Shown here: in pieces, positions 8,833 to 16,616 of the stretch | How the letters are laid out: every line of letters starts with the position of its first letter | Numbering within the stretch: the stretch's first letter is position 1 | Translations under genes and position numbers: made by a program | Notes under the pieces: generated by a model | What the model was told of the DNA's origin: nothing | Seen by the model: the letters and a program-made list of their open reading frames with translations, nothing else | The model's database searches: none | NCBI RefSeq assembly: GCF_022819085.1 | Contig: NZ_JALHAG010000011.1 | Coordinates: 124,001-188,000 of the forward strand | Length of the DNA stretch: 64,000 nt | DNA from: Planococcus ruber | GTDB lineage: Bacteria; Bacillota; Bacilli; Bacillales_A; Planococcaceae | Reading direction: 5' to 3'

Positions 8833-8873
8833 AGGCCGCCCAATAAGTCGAGTAATGACTTATTGGACAGCCT
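8833..8873 (-). terminator. terminator of the downstream-facing GNAT gene
   Basis: CCAATAAGTC/GACTTATTGG core extended by AGGC/GCCT, with a T-rich run beyond on the minus strand. Confidence 0.8.
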
Positions 8874-8902
8874 CTTGCTTCTAAACAAAACGCAGAGAGA
8901 AC

Positions 8903-9613
8903 CTATTGTTCCTTTGCAAATTCGATTTCATGAAAACCATTGACGAGCCGGAAACCGATTCCCAGATAGCCATCCGCTAATAATTGCTGCTGCATCGGCA
9001 AATCATCGAGTTTCACACTTGTATGGTTCGTATAATGTGGAGCAGGATTTTTCAGGTCTTTCACTAAAATGTAGCGCCGCATGCCTTCGTATTTTTCTTT
9101 TAATGCCGCAATGCGCATATCCTGTGTAAATTTATCTTTCAAGCTCGGGATGTTCATCGGGGCTACCGTACAGCAAACGTATTGGAACTGCTCTTTCAAA
9201 TTCGGCAATTCTTTCATGATGACTTCAGCCAGTTTTTGCTGCAGGCGATTGCCGCGGTATTCCGGCAAAACGACTGATATTTCCTGGTAAATGACGCGCG
9301 GCAAGTCGGCTTCCGTCAAACCAATGTCCAGGCCCAGATGCTCTTCATCGATTTCCGGTATCAGCAAAGCTCGAAAGCCGATTAACTGATCGTCTACATA
9401 GGCGCCGATCAAGAGCCCGCGTTCATTTAAAATGAAAAGAAATTCTTCCGTCGATAATGGCTGAAGCACCGCTTTTTCCGGAAGCGATTTGAGTACTGCA
9501 TCCTGCACTTTCTCTATAGCAGGCAAATCTTCCAAGTAAAGTTGCTTCATATAGAAAGGCTGCTTTTTACGAAGCACTTGATTGTTGATGGTGCCTTCAT
9601 ATAAAACTTTCAT
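8903..9613 (-). CDS. GNAT-like N-acetyltransferase
   Basis: 236 residues. The motif-A region VVLPEYRGNRLQQKLAEVIM (roughly 130-150) and the preceding beta strand (DDQLIGFRALLIPEI) support a GNAT fold. Both ends carry extra sequence (about 40 residues N-terminal) not part of the domain. No substrate can be named. The start is the second of two close ATGs, because GTGGGGG is too near the first. Monocistronic. Confidence 0.7.
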   Translation of the reverse strand: MKVLYEGTINNQVLRKKQPFYMKQLYLEDLPAIEKVQDAVLKSLPEKAVLQPLSTEEFLFILNERGLLIGAYVDDQLIGFRALLIPEIDEEHLGLDIGLTEADLPRVIYQEISVVLPEYRGNRLQQKLAEVIMKELPNLKEQFQYVCCTVAPMNIPSLKDKFTQDMRIAALKEKYEGMRRYILVKDLKNPAPHYTNHTSVKLDDLPMQQQLLADGYLGIGFRLVNGFHEIEFAKEQ

Positions 9614-9722
9614 CGCCATTCCCCCACTGTCTTGATATGTTAATTTTAGAATACCATTTCCAAAGTCTCCCGTGTTGCCCTTTTAAGAGAAACTCTAAAT
9701 TTTTATCAGAAAATTAGCATGT

Positions 9723-10244
9723 TTATTTATAAAGCGTTTTTAGGAATCCGGAAATCTGTTTTTTATTGGCCAGGTAAATCGATTGGCGGGCAGGGTCGGC
9801 TTGTGAAAATTGCTGCATCCGTTTATGCATTTTGCGTTTGCGCTCGGCATATGTGGTCACGATAAATTTCAAAAATGCCCAATCCATTTTTTCTGTACAG
9901 CCGTCTGCCATATCGGGGCGATTCTGTCCGATATGGGTCGCCCACCTTTTCAATACTCGATAAAGGCAAACCCAAAGCGGAAGCTCTAAGTAAATAAATG
10001 TATCCGCCTGCGCTGTCCGAATGTCAAAGCTATTGCTGTAATTTCCCTCAATGATCCACGCATCGCCTTTGACGATTTCTTCCTGTGCTGCCCGAAATTC
10101 CGCCAACTCGGATTCAACCCATCCCGCCTTCCAGTAATACGAATCCAAATGATGGACCGGCAATTCCAGCCTTTTCCCCAATTCCGCAGCAAACGTCGAT
10201 TTCCCTGCTCCCGCCGATACGCCGACAACCATGATTTTTTTCAT
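9723..10244 (-). CDS. P-loop small kinase, adenylate kinase-related (FlaR/topology-modulation type)
   Basis: 173 residues. N-terminal Walker A GVSAGAGKSTFAAELGKRL (8-26), then HHLDSYYWKAGW and DAWIIEGNYSNSFDIRTAQADTFIYLELP, the pattern of the 'topology modulation' or FlaR-like group of nucleoside-kinase-fold proteins. Real substrates of this group are poorly known. The second line of the fold (RVLKRWATHIGQNRPDMADGC) is also typical. Starts with ATG after AAAGGGGGATGGGCA. Stands alone. Confidence 0.75.
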   Translation of the reverse strand: MKKIMVVGVSAGAGKSTFAAELGKRLELPVHHLDSYYWKAGWVESELAEFRAAQEEIVKGDAWIIEGNYSNSFDIRTAQADTFIYLELPLWVCLYRVLKRWATHIGQNRPDMADGCTEKMDWAFLKFIVTTYAERKRKMHKRMQQFSQADPARQSIYLANKKQISGFLKTLYK

Positions 10245-10326
10245 TGCCCATCCCCCTTTTCCGCAGTCTTTTTAGTATATAGAAAATCATTTCAAAAAAA
10301 TAGATGGCCTAATTTCATCTAAGTAC

Positions 10327-10355
10327 TTGCAATATCTGTAACCCCATGTTATTCT
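10327..10355 (+). promoter_or_regulatory. promoter of the cold-shock gene
   Basis: TTGCAA and TATTCT with a 17-base spacer. The implied transcript has a leader of about 110 bases before the ATG, the long untranslated leader typical of csp mRNAs, which act as folding-dependent cold sensors. Confidence 0.7.
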
Positions 10356-10471
10356 AAGGAAGAATTATTTTTGTTCGGATAACTTTTTATAAAGTGTCAG
10401 ATATTCATCTGCAAGATTTGAGCAAGGATAGTAATACAATGTATGCATTTGCATACGAGGAGGAAACACAC

Positions 10472-10672
10472 ATGGAACAAGGTAAAGTAAAATGGTTTAA
10501 CTCAGAAAAAGGATTCGGCTTCATCGAGCGCGAAGGCGGAGACGACGTATTCGTACACTTCTCAGCTATCCAAAGCGAAGGATTCAAATCTTTAGACGAA
10601 GGTCAAGAAGTTACTTTCGACATCGAGCAAGGCCAACGCGGTCTTCAAGCTACTAACGTACAAAAAGCTTAA
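10472..10672 (+). CDS. CspA-family cold shock protein
   Basis: 66 residues forming a single cold-shock domain. Both RNA-binding motifs are present: [12 protein letters not shown] (RNP1) and [10 protein letters not shown] (RNP2). It binds single-stranded RNA and DNA and melts secondary structure in mRNA, in the cold and often in normal growth. The start follows GAGGAGG by seven bases; a longer upstream frame is not expected to be used. Which of the csp paralogues this is cannot be told. Confidence 0.95.
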   Translation: MEQGKVKWFNSEKGFGFIEREGGDDVFVHFSAIQSEGFKSLDEGQEVTFDIEQGQRGLQATNVQKA

Positions 10673-10688
10673 TTTTAAGCTCTTATTA

Positions 10689-10712
10689 CGGACTCTCCTT
10701 TTGGAGGGTCCG
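10689..10712 (+). terminator. terminator of the cold-shock gene
   Basis: Ten-bp stem CGGACTCTCC/GGAGGGTCCG with one G-U pair, then seven T. Confidence 0.9.
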
Positions 10713-10743
10713 TTTTTTTATGGTTTTTTCGCGACGTATTTGG

Positions 10744-10860
10744 CAAACGCGCGTATTCTTCTCTGAGCGCGCGCATTTTCTTTTGAACGCGCGCAAATCG
10801 TTTTGAACGCACGTATTTTCTTTTGAGCGCGCGCAAATTGCCGCGAACGCGCAATCGCTC
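10744..10860 (+). repeat. 20-bp tandem repeat array A, GCGCGC core
   Basis: Five full units and one partial unit repeat at exactly 20 bp, consensus TGARCGCGCGYATTTTCTTT (starts at 10744, 10764, 10784, 10804, 10824, 10844). The core is the self-complementary GCGCGC; the tail is A/T-rich. A weaker unit may precede at 10724. It fills the gap between the convergent cold-shock gene and the next minus-strand genes. The same unit recurs near 61.2 kb. Since 20 is not a multiple of three, protein coding is unlikely. Confidence 0.85.
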
Positions 10861-10920
10861 CACTCTTCTCAACCCGGCTAAATCCAGCCGTCCCTCTCCA
10901 CTTTCAGCGAAAATAAAAAA

Positions 10921-10946
10921 GAAGGCGGAAATAATCTCCCGCCTTC
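10921..10946 (-). terminator. terminator of the 35-residue gene, bidirectional
   Basis: GAAGGCGG/CCGCCTTC stem flanked by A and T runs. Confidence 0.8.
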
Positions 10947-10949
10947 TTT

Positions 10950-11057
10950 TTATTGGGTCGGATTCATTTTAAAGTATAGCTGGAATCCAAAGAAAATCAG
11001 CGCGCATGCCAGAATGGTGCCGATGATCACAAACAAGGCTAATTTCTTTCCGTCCAT
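10950..11057 (-). CDS. short single-span membrane protein (35 residues)
   Basis: Begins MDGKKLALFV and ends YFKMNPTQ. A charged N-terminus is followed by one hydrophobic span (about 6-28), so N-in topology is predicted. A good ribosome site, AAGGAGTGA, lies six bases before the ATG, and a terminator follows the stop. These signals, not length, support it as a gene. I do not recognise the family; it could be a regulatory or stabilising micropeptide of a membrane complex. Confidence 0.65.
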   Translation of the reverse strand: MDGKKLALFVIIGTILACALIFFGFQLYFKMNPTQ

Positions 11058-11105
11058 GCTCTTCACTCCTTCATTTACGAGATTCGCTGCCGCATAAGAG
11101 CGACC

Positions 11106-12752
11106 TTAATCGTTTGAGCGTATCCTTTCAATTAATTTTACAACATCATAAGCGCCTTTGCTTCTATTGGACAATACAGTAAGGCTGCTGCCATCTTCCG
11201 GATAATAGGCAGAGTGGAAACTCACGCCCGGGTCATAGCCCATGACATGGAACTTCTTCACTCCGCTTTCATGCCGGTCAATCCAGACGCCGTATCCGTA
11301 TTCGCCCTCTTCATCTCCAGCGTGCGGCGTCAGCAGCCGCTCTGCCATCTCCCTGGACATCAATTCAGCCCCCATCAGAGACTCCCAAAAAGACGCCATG
11401 TCTTCAGCCGTTACGTATGCGCCGCCGTCCGCCCCGCCTTTAATCGGCAAAGCGTATTGGTTCGTGCGCCACGAAGTGCCTTCCTCAATATAACCGAAAG
11501 CGGTCTGCGCCGGGAGCTGATCCATCCGGAAATACCCCGAAGCAGCCATTCCTGCCCGTGCAAAAATCCGCTCTTCTACATAATCCGTAAAGGCCATTCC
11601 AGAAAGTTTTTCAACCACAAGCCCAAGTGCAATGAACCCGGCATTATTGTAGTGGAACTTTGCTCCAGGCTCAAACATCATAGGCGCGTCTTTGAATAAA
11701 GGCACGAAATCCATTCCCGTTTTCATCAAATACATCGGATGCTGAATCCATAATTCTTCAAAATCATCCATTGTTTCTTCGTCAAAATAATCCGGAATCC
11801 CTGAAGTATGGGTCAGCAATTGATGGATTGTGGCATCAAAATCCGGGAAAATTTCCGGCAGCAAGGCTGAAAGCCAATCTTCAAACGCAAGCTTCCCTTC
11901 TTCCGCCAATTGGCAGATGGCTACCGCCGTAAAGATTTTACAGCCGGAAGCGATGCCGAAACGGGTATCAATGGCATTCGGCCGTTCATTCGCCCGGTCC
12001 GCCCAGCCTTTTGCCGTCGACCACGGCTCTTCTTTTTTCCATAAAACCGCTCCCGAGAAGTCCAGTTCCTCCATACCATCCGAAATAGGATTGTAGGCTG
12101 AAGCTTGCTGGTAATTTCCTTCTTCATCAATTACAATCTGGCGGCCGTCCATCAATTCAATCGACAGCGGATGCACTTCGCTTTTCTGTTTTGAAAAATA
12201 CCAAATCCGCTTAGGTGCAACGAGGAGAATGAACGCATCACCGCTGCCCAAGAAGTTTAATGCTGTAGGATCAATTCCTTTATTGCCCCGAACCGGAATT
12301 CCCAAATCTTCCAGCTGCTCCCCCACTTCTTTTACATGCGGTGTTGTAATGCTGACTTCGCTGATGTTCAGCAACGAATCGATGGAGAAGTTCCCCATTC
12401 GGTCCACATTCCGCCGGCCGATCAATTCCACCACATTGCCTGCCGGATCTTGAAAATAGAAAGCATCCGCATCAAAATTCGCGTAATAGATTTCATCCAT
12501 GCCTTCTTGCCGGTTCAAGGCCACCCGTGAACTTGCCCAGCTTTTAGCCAGCGAAAACTGATTGCCCGGGATGTTTAATGCGAAATGATAGATCGCAGCC
12601 CGGTCACTTTCTGCGAAAACGAGCTGGGAATCCCCGATAGCCAAAGTAAAACTCGCTGCATCTTCTTCCACAATGCGAAAGCCCATTTGGTATTCATAAA
12701 AACCTTTCATCTCTTCTAACCGGTTTGTATATAAAACGACTTTTTTGAACAT
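11106..12752 (-). CDS. fusion protein: two VOC (glyoxalase-like) modules plus serine hydrolase (beta-lactamase family)
   Basis: 548 residues. Residues ~1-115 form a VOC module (KVVLYTNRLEEMKGFYEYQMGFRIV ... YFQDPAGNVVELIGRR) and ~125-190 a second, shorter VOC-like module (SEVSITTPHVKEVGEQLEDLGI). From ~215 a class C beta-lactamase-like hydrolase follows, with the nucleophile motif SGCK in FGIASGCKIFTAVAICQLAEEGKL, the typical QLLTHTSGIPDYF, and YNN as YxN. Such hydrolases act on peptides or esters rather than on beta-lactams. The VOC part may bind a ligand or metal. I start at the ATG before FKKVVLY, with AGAGGTGA six bases upstream. Uninterrupted frame, so the fusion is real and not a sequencing join. 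Confidence 0.85.
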   Translation of the reverse strand: MFKKVVLYTNRLEEMKGFYEYQMGFRIVEEDAASFTLAIGDSQLVFAESDRAAIYHFALNIPGNQFSLAKSWASSRVALNRQEGMDEIYYANFDADAFYFQDPAGNVVELIGRRNVDRMGNFSIDSLLNISEVSITTPHVKEVGEQLEDLGIPVRGNKGIDPTALNFLGSGDAFILLVAPKRIWYFSKQKSEVHPLSIELMDGRQIVIDEEGNYQQASAYNPISDGMEELDFSGAVLWKKEEPWSTAKGWADRANERPNAIDTRFGIASGCKIFTAVAICQLAEEGKLAFEDWLSALLPEIFPDFDATIHQLLTHTSGIPDYFDEETMDDFEELWIQHPMYLMKTGMDFVPLFKDAPMMFEPGAKFHYNNAGFIALGLVVEKLSGMAFTDYVEERIFARAGMAASGYFRMDQLPAQTAFGYIEEGTSWRTNQYALPIKGGADGGAYVTAEDMASFWESLMGAELMSREMAERLLTPHAGDEEGEYGYGVWIDRHESGVKKFHVMGYDPGVSFHSAYYPEDGSSLTVLSNRSKGAYDVVKLIERIRSND

Positions 12753-12824
12753 GAAATCACCTCTTGCTTTAAGCATACCGAACTTGCTCCTTTTTTTCCT
12801 CCATCAATTTATCAGACAATGAAA

Positions 12825-12865
12825 AAGGCTGTTCGTTTCCTTCACGCAAGGAGACGAACAGCCTT
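12825..12865 (-). terminator. terminator of sstT
   Basis: AAGGCTGTTCGT/ACGAACAGCCTT stem with T run on the minus strand. Confidence 0.85.
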
Positions 12866-12871
12866 TCCTGA

Positions 12872-14143
12872 TTAATTTTTCGCTAAGTCATTGGAAACTT
12901 TGCTAAGCTCAAATACTTCTTTGAAATTTACTTTTTCGCCTTCTTTCAAACGTTTCTTGTACTCAGCAGTCGCTGTGAAAAGAACGTCTGTCGACGAGTT
13001 AAGCGATGTTTCAAATGAATCCTGCAAGACGCCGATGATGAAGCCCACTCCTACTACTTGCATGGCCGCATCTGCAGGAATTCCGAACAAACTGCACGCG
13101 AGCGGAATCAATAAGAGCGAACCGCCTGCAACGCCTGAAGCACCACATGCACATACGGCTGCCAGCACACTCAAGATGACGGCTGTCGGCAGATCCACTT
13201 GAATGCCGAGCGTGTTTACAGCAGCAAGCGTCAAAACTGAAATCGTTACAGCAGCACCTGCCATATTAACCGTTGCGCCAAGTGGAATCGATACGGAATA
13301 CGTTTCTTTATCGAGACCCAACTTTTCACATAAAGTCATATTGACCGGAATATTCGCAGCCGAGCTCCGTGTGAAAAATGCCGTAATGCCGCTTTCTTTT
13401 AGGCACTTGAAGACAAGCGGATACGGATTTTGGCGGATATTGATGAAGACGATAATCGGATTGACGACCAACGCCACCACAAGCATACAGCCGATTAATA
13501 GAGCCAATAGCTTTCCGTAGCTTAATAAAGAAGAAAGGCCATTTGCGGTAATCGATTCTATTACTAAGCCAAAGATGCCAAGCGGAGCCAATTTAATGAC
13601 CCAGCCGACCACTTTCGCAATGGCTTCTGAGAAATTCGTAATGGCTGTTTTCGTTGAATCAGCAGCATTTCGAAGTGCCAATCCAAGAACAATTGCCCAA
13701 GCTAAAATGCCGATGTAGTTGGCGTTCATCAACGCATTTGCCGGATTATCCACTATATTCAGCACTAAAGTTTTGATGACTTCAATTGCATTGCCTGGAG
13801 GTTCCAACCCTTCTGCTCCTTGCGTAAGCGTAATGCTTACCGGGAAGATGAAACTAGCCACAACTGCGATTAAACCTGCTAAAAATGTACCTAATAAATA
13901 AAGGAAGACGATTGCTTTCATATTGGTTTGCTGCCCTTTTTTGTGCTGGGCAATTGATGCCATGACCAAGAACAGAACCAGTACCGGCGCGATTGCCTTT
14001 AAAGCGCCGACAAATAATGTTCCAAGAATGGTGAAGGATTTGGCTATCTCCGGAATTAAAACAGCCATTAAAACCCCTAGAACCAAACCGATCATTATTT
14101 GTTTCACTAAGCTTATCCGATTCCACATCTTCAATACTTTCAT
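12872..14143 (-). CDS. sstT: serine/threonine:sodium symporter SstT
   Basis: 423 residues of the dicarboxylate/amino acid:cation symporter (DAACS) fold. Eight membrane helices and two hairpins are visible. The serine-rich hairpin is [11 protein letters not shown], the core motif is [12 protein letters not shown], and the second hairpin is [12 protein letters not shown]. It imports serine and threonine with sodium across the cytoplasmic membrane. The start is the ATG before KVLKMW, preceded by AAGGGGG; the longer frame upstream is not supported. Monocistronic. Confidence 0.92.
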   Translation of the reverse strand: MKVLKMWNRISLVKQIMIGLVLGVLMAVLIPEIAKSFTILGTLFVGALKAIAPVLVLFLVMASIAQHKKGQQTNMKAIVFLYLLGTFLAGLIAVVASFIFPVSITLTQGAEGLEPPGNAIEVIKTLVLNIVDNPANALMNANYIGILAWAIVLGLALRNAADSTKTAITNFSEAIAKVVGWVIKLAPLGIFGLVIESITANGLSSLLSYGKLLALLIGCMLVVALVVNPIIVFINIRQNPYPLVFKCLKESGITAFFTRSSAANIPVNMTLCEKLGLDKETYSVSIPLGATVNMAGAAVTISVLTLAAVNTLGIQVDLPTAVILSVLAAVCACGASGVAGGSLLLIPLACSLFGIPADAAMQVVGVGFIIGVLQDSFETSLNSSTDVLFTATAEYKKRLKEGEKVNFKEVFELSKVSNDLAKN

Positions 14144-14420
14144 ATCCGTTCCCCCTTGATGATTTTTCAAATAGCTTTGCCTGCCTTTGATCATTCTGCT
14201 TTTCGTCTCTTGCAGCATCTCCCTTTCGAATCACGGCAAATAATAAATCTAATCCTATTCTATAGAAAGAAGGATGTGAATTAAACAAATTTTTTATAAA
14301 ATCAAATTTAATTTGATAATTTGATTCTTATGGACCGTTGTTTTCTTTTGGCCGACTATAATTTAGGCACTAAATGTAAGCCGTTCGGATTTCATCATCT
14401 CTTCCTTTTCCATAAAAAAG

Positions 14421-14443
14421 AACGTCCACAAAAAGTGGACGTT
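14421..14443 (-). terminator. terminator of the HTH-F1beta gene
   Basis: AACGTCCAC/GTGGACGTT stem, T runs on both sides. Confidence 0.85.
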
Positions 14444-14446
14444 TTT

Positions 14447-15478
14447 TTAAGACAAGGTACCGATATAACGCAATTCTTCCACGCTTCGCCCATCAGACTG
14501 GTCATTCAAGAGACTCTCGACATCCGCCAGAGTCTGTTCCAGAGAAACCTTCTGGCCTTTCTGTCCGGTAAATTCTTCCGCAGTATAAAACGCTTGTGTG
14601 AAATAGGCTTCGAGCCGTTCTCCTTTTCGGTAAGTTGCCAAATCCGCATCACTGATTTTGTCTAACCCGCGCATCTGCACGAGCGGCCGAAGCTCACGGT
14701 AACGGCGCAGCACTTTCTGTGTGCGCTGGCGCAATTGGAAATGGCGTTCATCCAGCTGCGCGTCTTCCAGCAAAGAAGAAGTGGAATGGAGCGGGCTTAG
14801 TGCAGGATACTGATGGCGGGCTGCTAAATCCGCATCCAATTGCCAAACGGTCTCAAGCGGGCCAAAAGGAAAATCGTCATCTACCACTTCACCAGATAAA
14901 TCGACCAGCAAAGTAGTCATAGAATCATGTCCCAGTTGCTCCTGTATTTCAAAAAGGGCTCCTGAATCCACATAGCTTTTGTCCGTCACGAAAACCGCTT
15001 CTTTTCCGATTTCTTTTAACTTATCTATCGCCTCTTCAATCGTGTCCGCCACCCAGCTTGCCAGTTCAGCAATGCCCTCGAGTTCTGCAGGAGAACCGGC
15101 TGGAACTAAGAACACGGTGGCAAGTCCCTGTTCCTTATATCGATGCAAGAGTTCTGCAACAATGACCAACTGCCCCATTCCAGGACGTGCGACAATGCCG
15201 GTCGAGCCATTTTTGACAACGGGTGCGAAAAAATCTAATGCTTTGATTCCGGTTTCAATCATCTTCATCTTCTCCCCTCGAAGGATCAATTCATCTACTG
15301 TGCAATTGGCAAGTTTTGCAAGGCCGACCAAGGTCTTTACTTCCGCTTTCCCGAGATCGATTTTACCTGTACATAAATTTGAGACTGTTGCGGGACGAAT
15401 GCCTGCTTCTTTTGCGGCAGTCGTCAAATTAGGAACTCTTTTTCTAAGCAATGGGACATTCAATCGGATATCTTCCAT
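14447..15478 (-). CDS. HTH (XRE-like) protein fused to a degenerate F1-ATPase beta-subunit domain
   Basis: 343 residues. Residues ~8-66 are a Cro/C1-type helix-turn-helix (LTTAAKEAGIRPATVSNLCTGK). From ~74 the protein aligns by eye with ATP synthase beta: METGIKALDFFAPVVKNGSTGI against the beta 'ETGIKVIDLLAP.. GG..GL'; then WQLDADLAARHQYPALSPLHSTSSLL; HFQLRQRTQKVLRRYRELR; GLDKISDADL at the DELSEED loop (273-279); and AFYTAEEFTGQKGQKVSL. The P-loop is ruined: GGAGVGKT is replaced by RPGMGQLV (Lys to Gln 103), and the GER glutamate is absent. Hence it is probably a pseudo-ATPase regulator that could sense nucleotide or F1 state; that role is inference. Strong AAGGAGGAGG ribosome site and its own promoter. 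Monocistronic between SstT and a GNAT gene. Confidence 0.88.
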   Translation of the reverse strand: MEDIRLNVPLLRKRVPNLTTAAKEAGIRPATVSNLCTGKIDLGKAEVKTLVGLAKLANCTVDELILRGEKMKMIETGIKALDFFAPVVKNGSTGIVARPGMGQLVIVAELLHRYKEQGLATVFLVPAGSPAELEGIAELASWVADTIEEAIDKLKEIGKEAVFVTDKSYVDSGALFEIQEQLGHDSMTTLLVDLSGEVVDDDFPFGPLETVWQLDADLAARHQYPALSPLHSTSSLLEDAQLDERHFQLRQRTQKVLRRYRELRPLVQMRGLDKISDADLATYRKGERLEAYFTQAFYTAEEFTGQKGQKVSLEQTLADVESLLNDQSDGRSVEELRYIGTLS

Positions 15479-15492
15479 TTCCCCTCCTCCTT

Positions 15493-15553
15493 GTTACTTT
15501 ATATAGTAACTAAGATTACGTTAAAAAGCAACATAAATTTCTTTATAACGTAA
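15493..15553 (-). promoter_or_regulatory. promoter and likely self-operator of the HTH-F1beta gene
   Basis: On the minus strand, -35 TTGCTT (15526-15531) and -10 TACTAT (15503-15508) have a 17-base spacer. A perfect inverted repeat, GTTAC-N8-GTAAC (15493-15510), covers the -10 box. A second pair, TTACGTT (15516-15522) and AACGTAA (15547-15553), flanks the -35 box. Such placement fits repression by the encoded HTH protein, which is inference. Confidence 0.6.
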
Positions 15554-15574
15554 ATTATTTTACGCCAAAAAGAA

Positions 15575-15597
15575 AAACCCTTCAAATTGAAGGGTTT
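15575..15597 (-). terminator. terminator overlapping the GNAT stop codon
   Basis: AACCCTTCA/TGAAGGGTT stem; the UGA stop of the gene is the first part of the 3' arm. Confidence 0.8.
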
Positions 15598-16049
15598 TGA
15601 AAAGTAAATTCCAGACGGACCATATCCTGGCACATTAAGCCGTTTTCCACAATCGGCTCGGGATAATTGCGGGTAAAAAAGCCGCGGTCAATAGATTTCA
15701 TCCGGAAACCGCATTTTTGATACAAGGCCAGCTGTTCAAAGCTTGAATTGCCTGTACCGATTTCCACATGCCGGAACCCGGCTTTTCGAGCTTCATCCAG
15801 TGCATGCTTAATCATTCTTTTGCCATAGCCTTTGCCTCTTTCGGTTTCGGCAACCGCTATATTTTTGATTTCCGCGGCTGCTTCTGACAGTGGCATAAGC
15901 ACGTAAACGCCCACCACTCGGCTATTCACCTCTGCAACATAGCACTGCCCTTCATCCAAATAAAGGCGGACCATTTTTTCAGAAGGGTCAGCTTCAAGCA
16001 GCAAGTCCATCGGCGGCGCTTCACTTTTTGCAAGCTGGCGGATGTCCAT
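15582..16049 (-). CDS. GNAT-family N-acetyltransferase (YvbK-like size)
   Basis: 155 residues, single GNAT domain. Acetyl-CoA motif A VAETERGKGYGKRMIKHALDEAR (about 66-88), then GFRHVEIGTGNSSFEQLALYQKCGFRM. Such stand-alone GNATs modify small molecules or protein termini; no target is evident. Its ATG overlaps the stop of the upstream gene by one base (TAATG), so the pair is co-translated. Confidence 0.85.
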   Translation of the reverse strand: MDIRQLAKSEAPPMDLLLEADPSEKMVRLYLDEGQCYVAEVNSRVVGVYVLMPLSEAAAEIKNIAVAETERGKGYGKRMIKHALDEARKAGFRHVEIGTGNSSFEQLALYQKCGFRMKSIDRGFFTRNYPEPIVENGLMCQDMVRLEFTFQNPSI

Positions 16050-16501
16050 TACTTCGGCTCTTTAAAACCTTGGTCGATCAAATAATCTTCGGCATCGCTA
16101 AACGTTCCGAAGCTTTCTTCCAGGTTTTTGCCGGTGTAGATATTCCAGAAAGGCTCTTCATAAACCAAATCCAGCTTTTCGTTGTCGCGGTTTGTCCACG
16201 TCTTGTCGTAGGGCGGTTCGGGTTCAAGAGATAAATAATCCAATGAATCGGCAATAATGCTGCGAAGTTCCTTTTCAGAGAAATCGCGGACGTTCACAAA
16301 GCCGCGGTCATCCGCTTCATACTGCGGCAAGTTTCCGACATACACGAAGCCGTTGCCGTTCGGATGCAAATGGTAGACCACAATTTTCTTGTCGTACAAG
16401 CTTTCTTCGTAATGGAAATTCACACGTTTCATCGATACGTCCTTGCGCGTCAATTCTGGGAACGATTCAATAATCGCCAGTTTCTGTTCAAATGTTAGCA
16501 A
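16049..16501 (-). CDS. conserved-looking protein of unknown function
   Basis: 150 residues, soluble, acidic and rich in aromatic residues (FWNIYTG, YDKTWTNRD). No known domain recognised. I prefer a TTG start (residues LTFEQKLA...) eight bases after GGGG; a GTG 27 bases upstream is possible. Co-transcribed and coupled with the GNAT gene that follows. Confidence 0.6.
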   Translation of the reverse strand: MLTFEQKLAIIESFPELTRKDVSMKRVNFHYEESLYDKKIVVYHLHPNGNGFVYVGNLPQYEADDRGFVNVRDFSEKELRSIIADSLDYLSLEPEPPYDKTWTNRDNEKLDLVYEEPFWNIYTGKNLEESFGTFSDAEDYLIDQGFKEPK

Positions 16502-16616
16502 TAGATTTACCCCGTTTCTTAAGTTCACTCTGCCATTAGTATAACACGGCCACTTGATTCCGACAGCAGAACTGTAGATGAACGGGGTGATTCCTGATTT
16601 TCCCTGCGGACGAGAT

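Noticed and set aside
10675-10872. Minus-strand 65-residue basic frame
   Set aside because: Same cause, on array A; it also runs into the cold-shock terminator.
12752-12776. Longer upstream starts for several genes (VOC fusion, sstT, sbcD, LysM-3D and others)
   Set aside because: Each longer start lacks a ribosome site, while the chosen internal start has a good one at normal distance.
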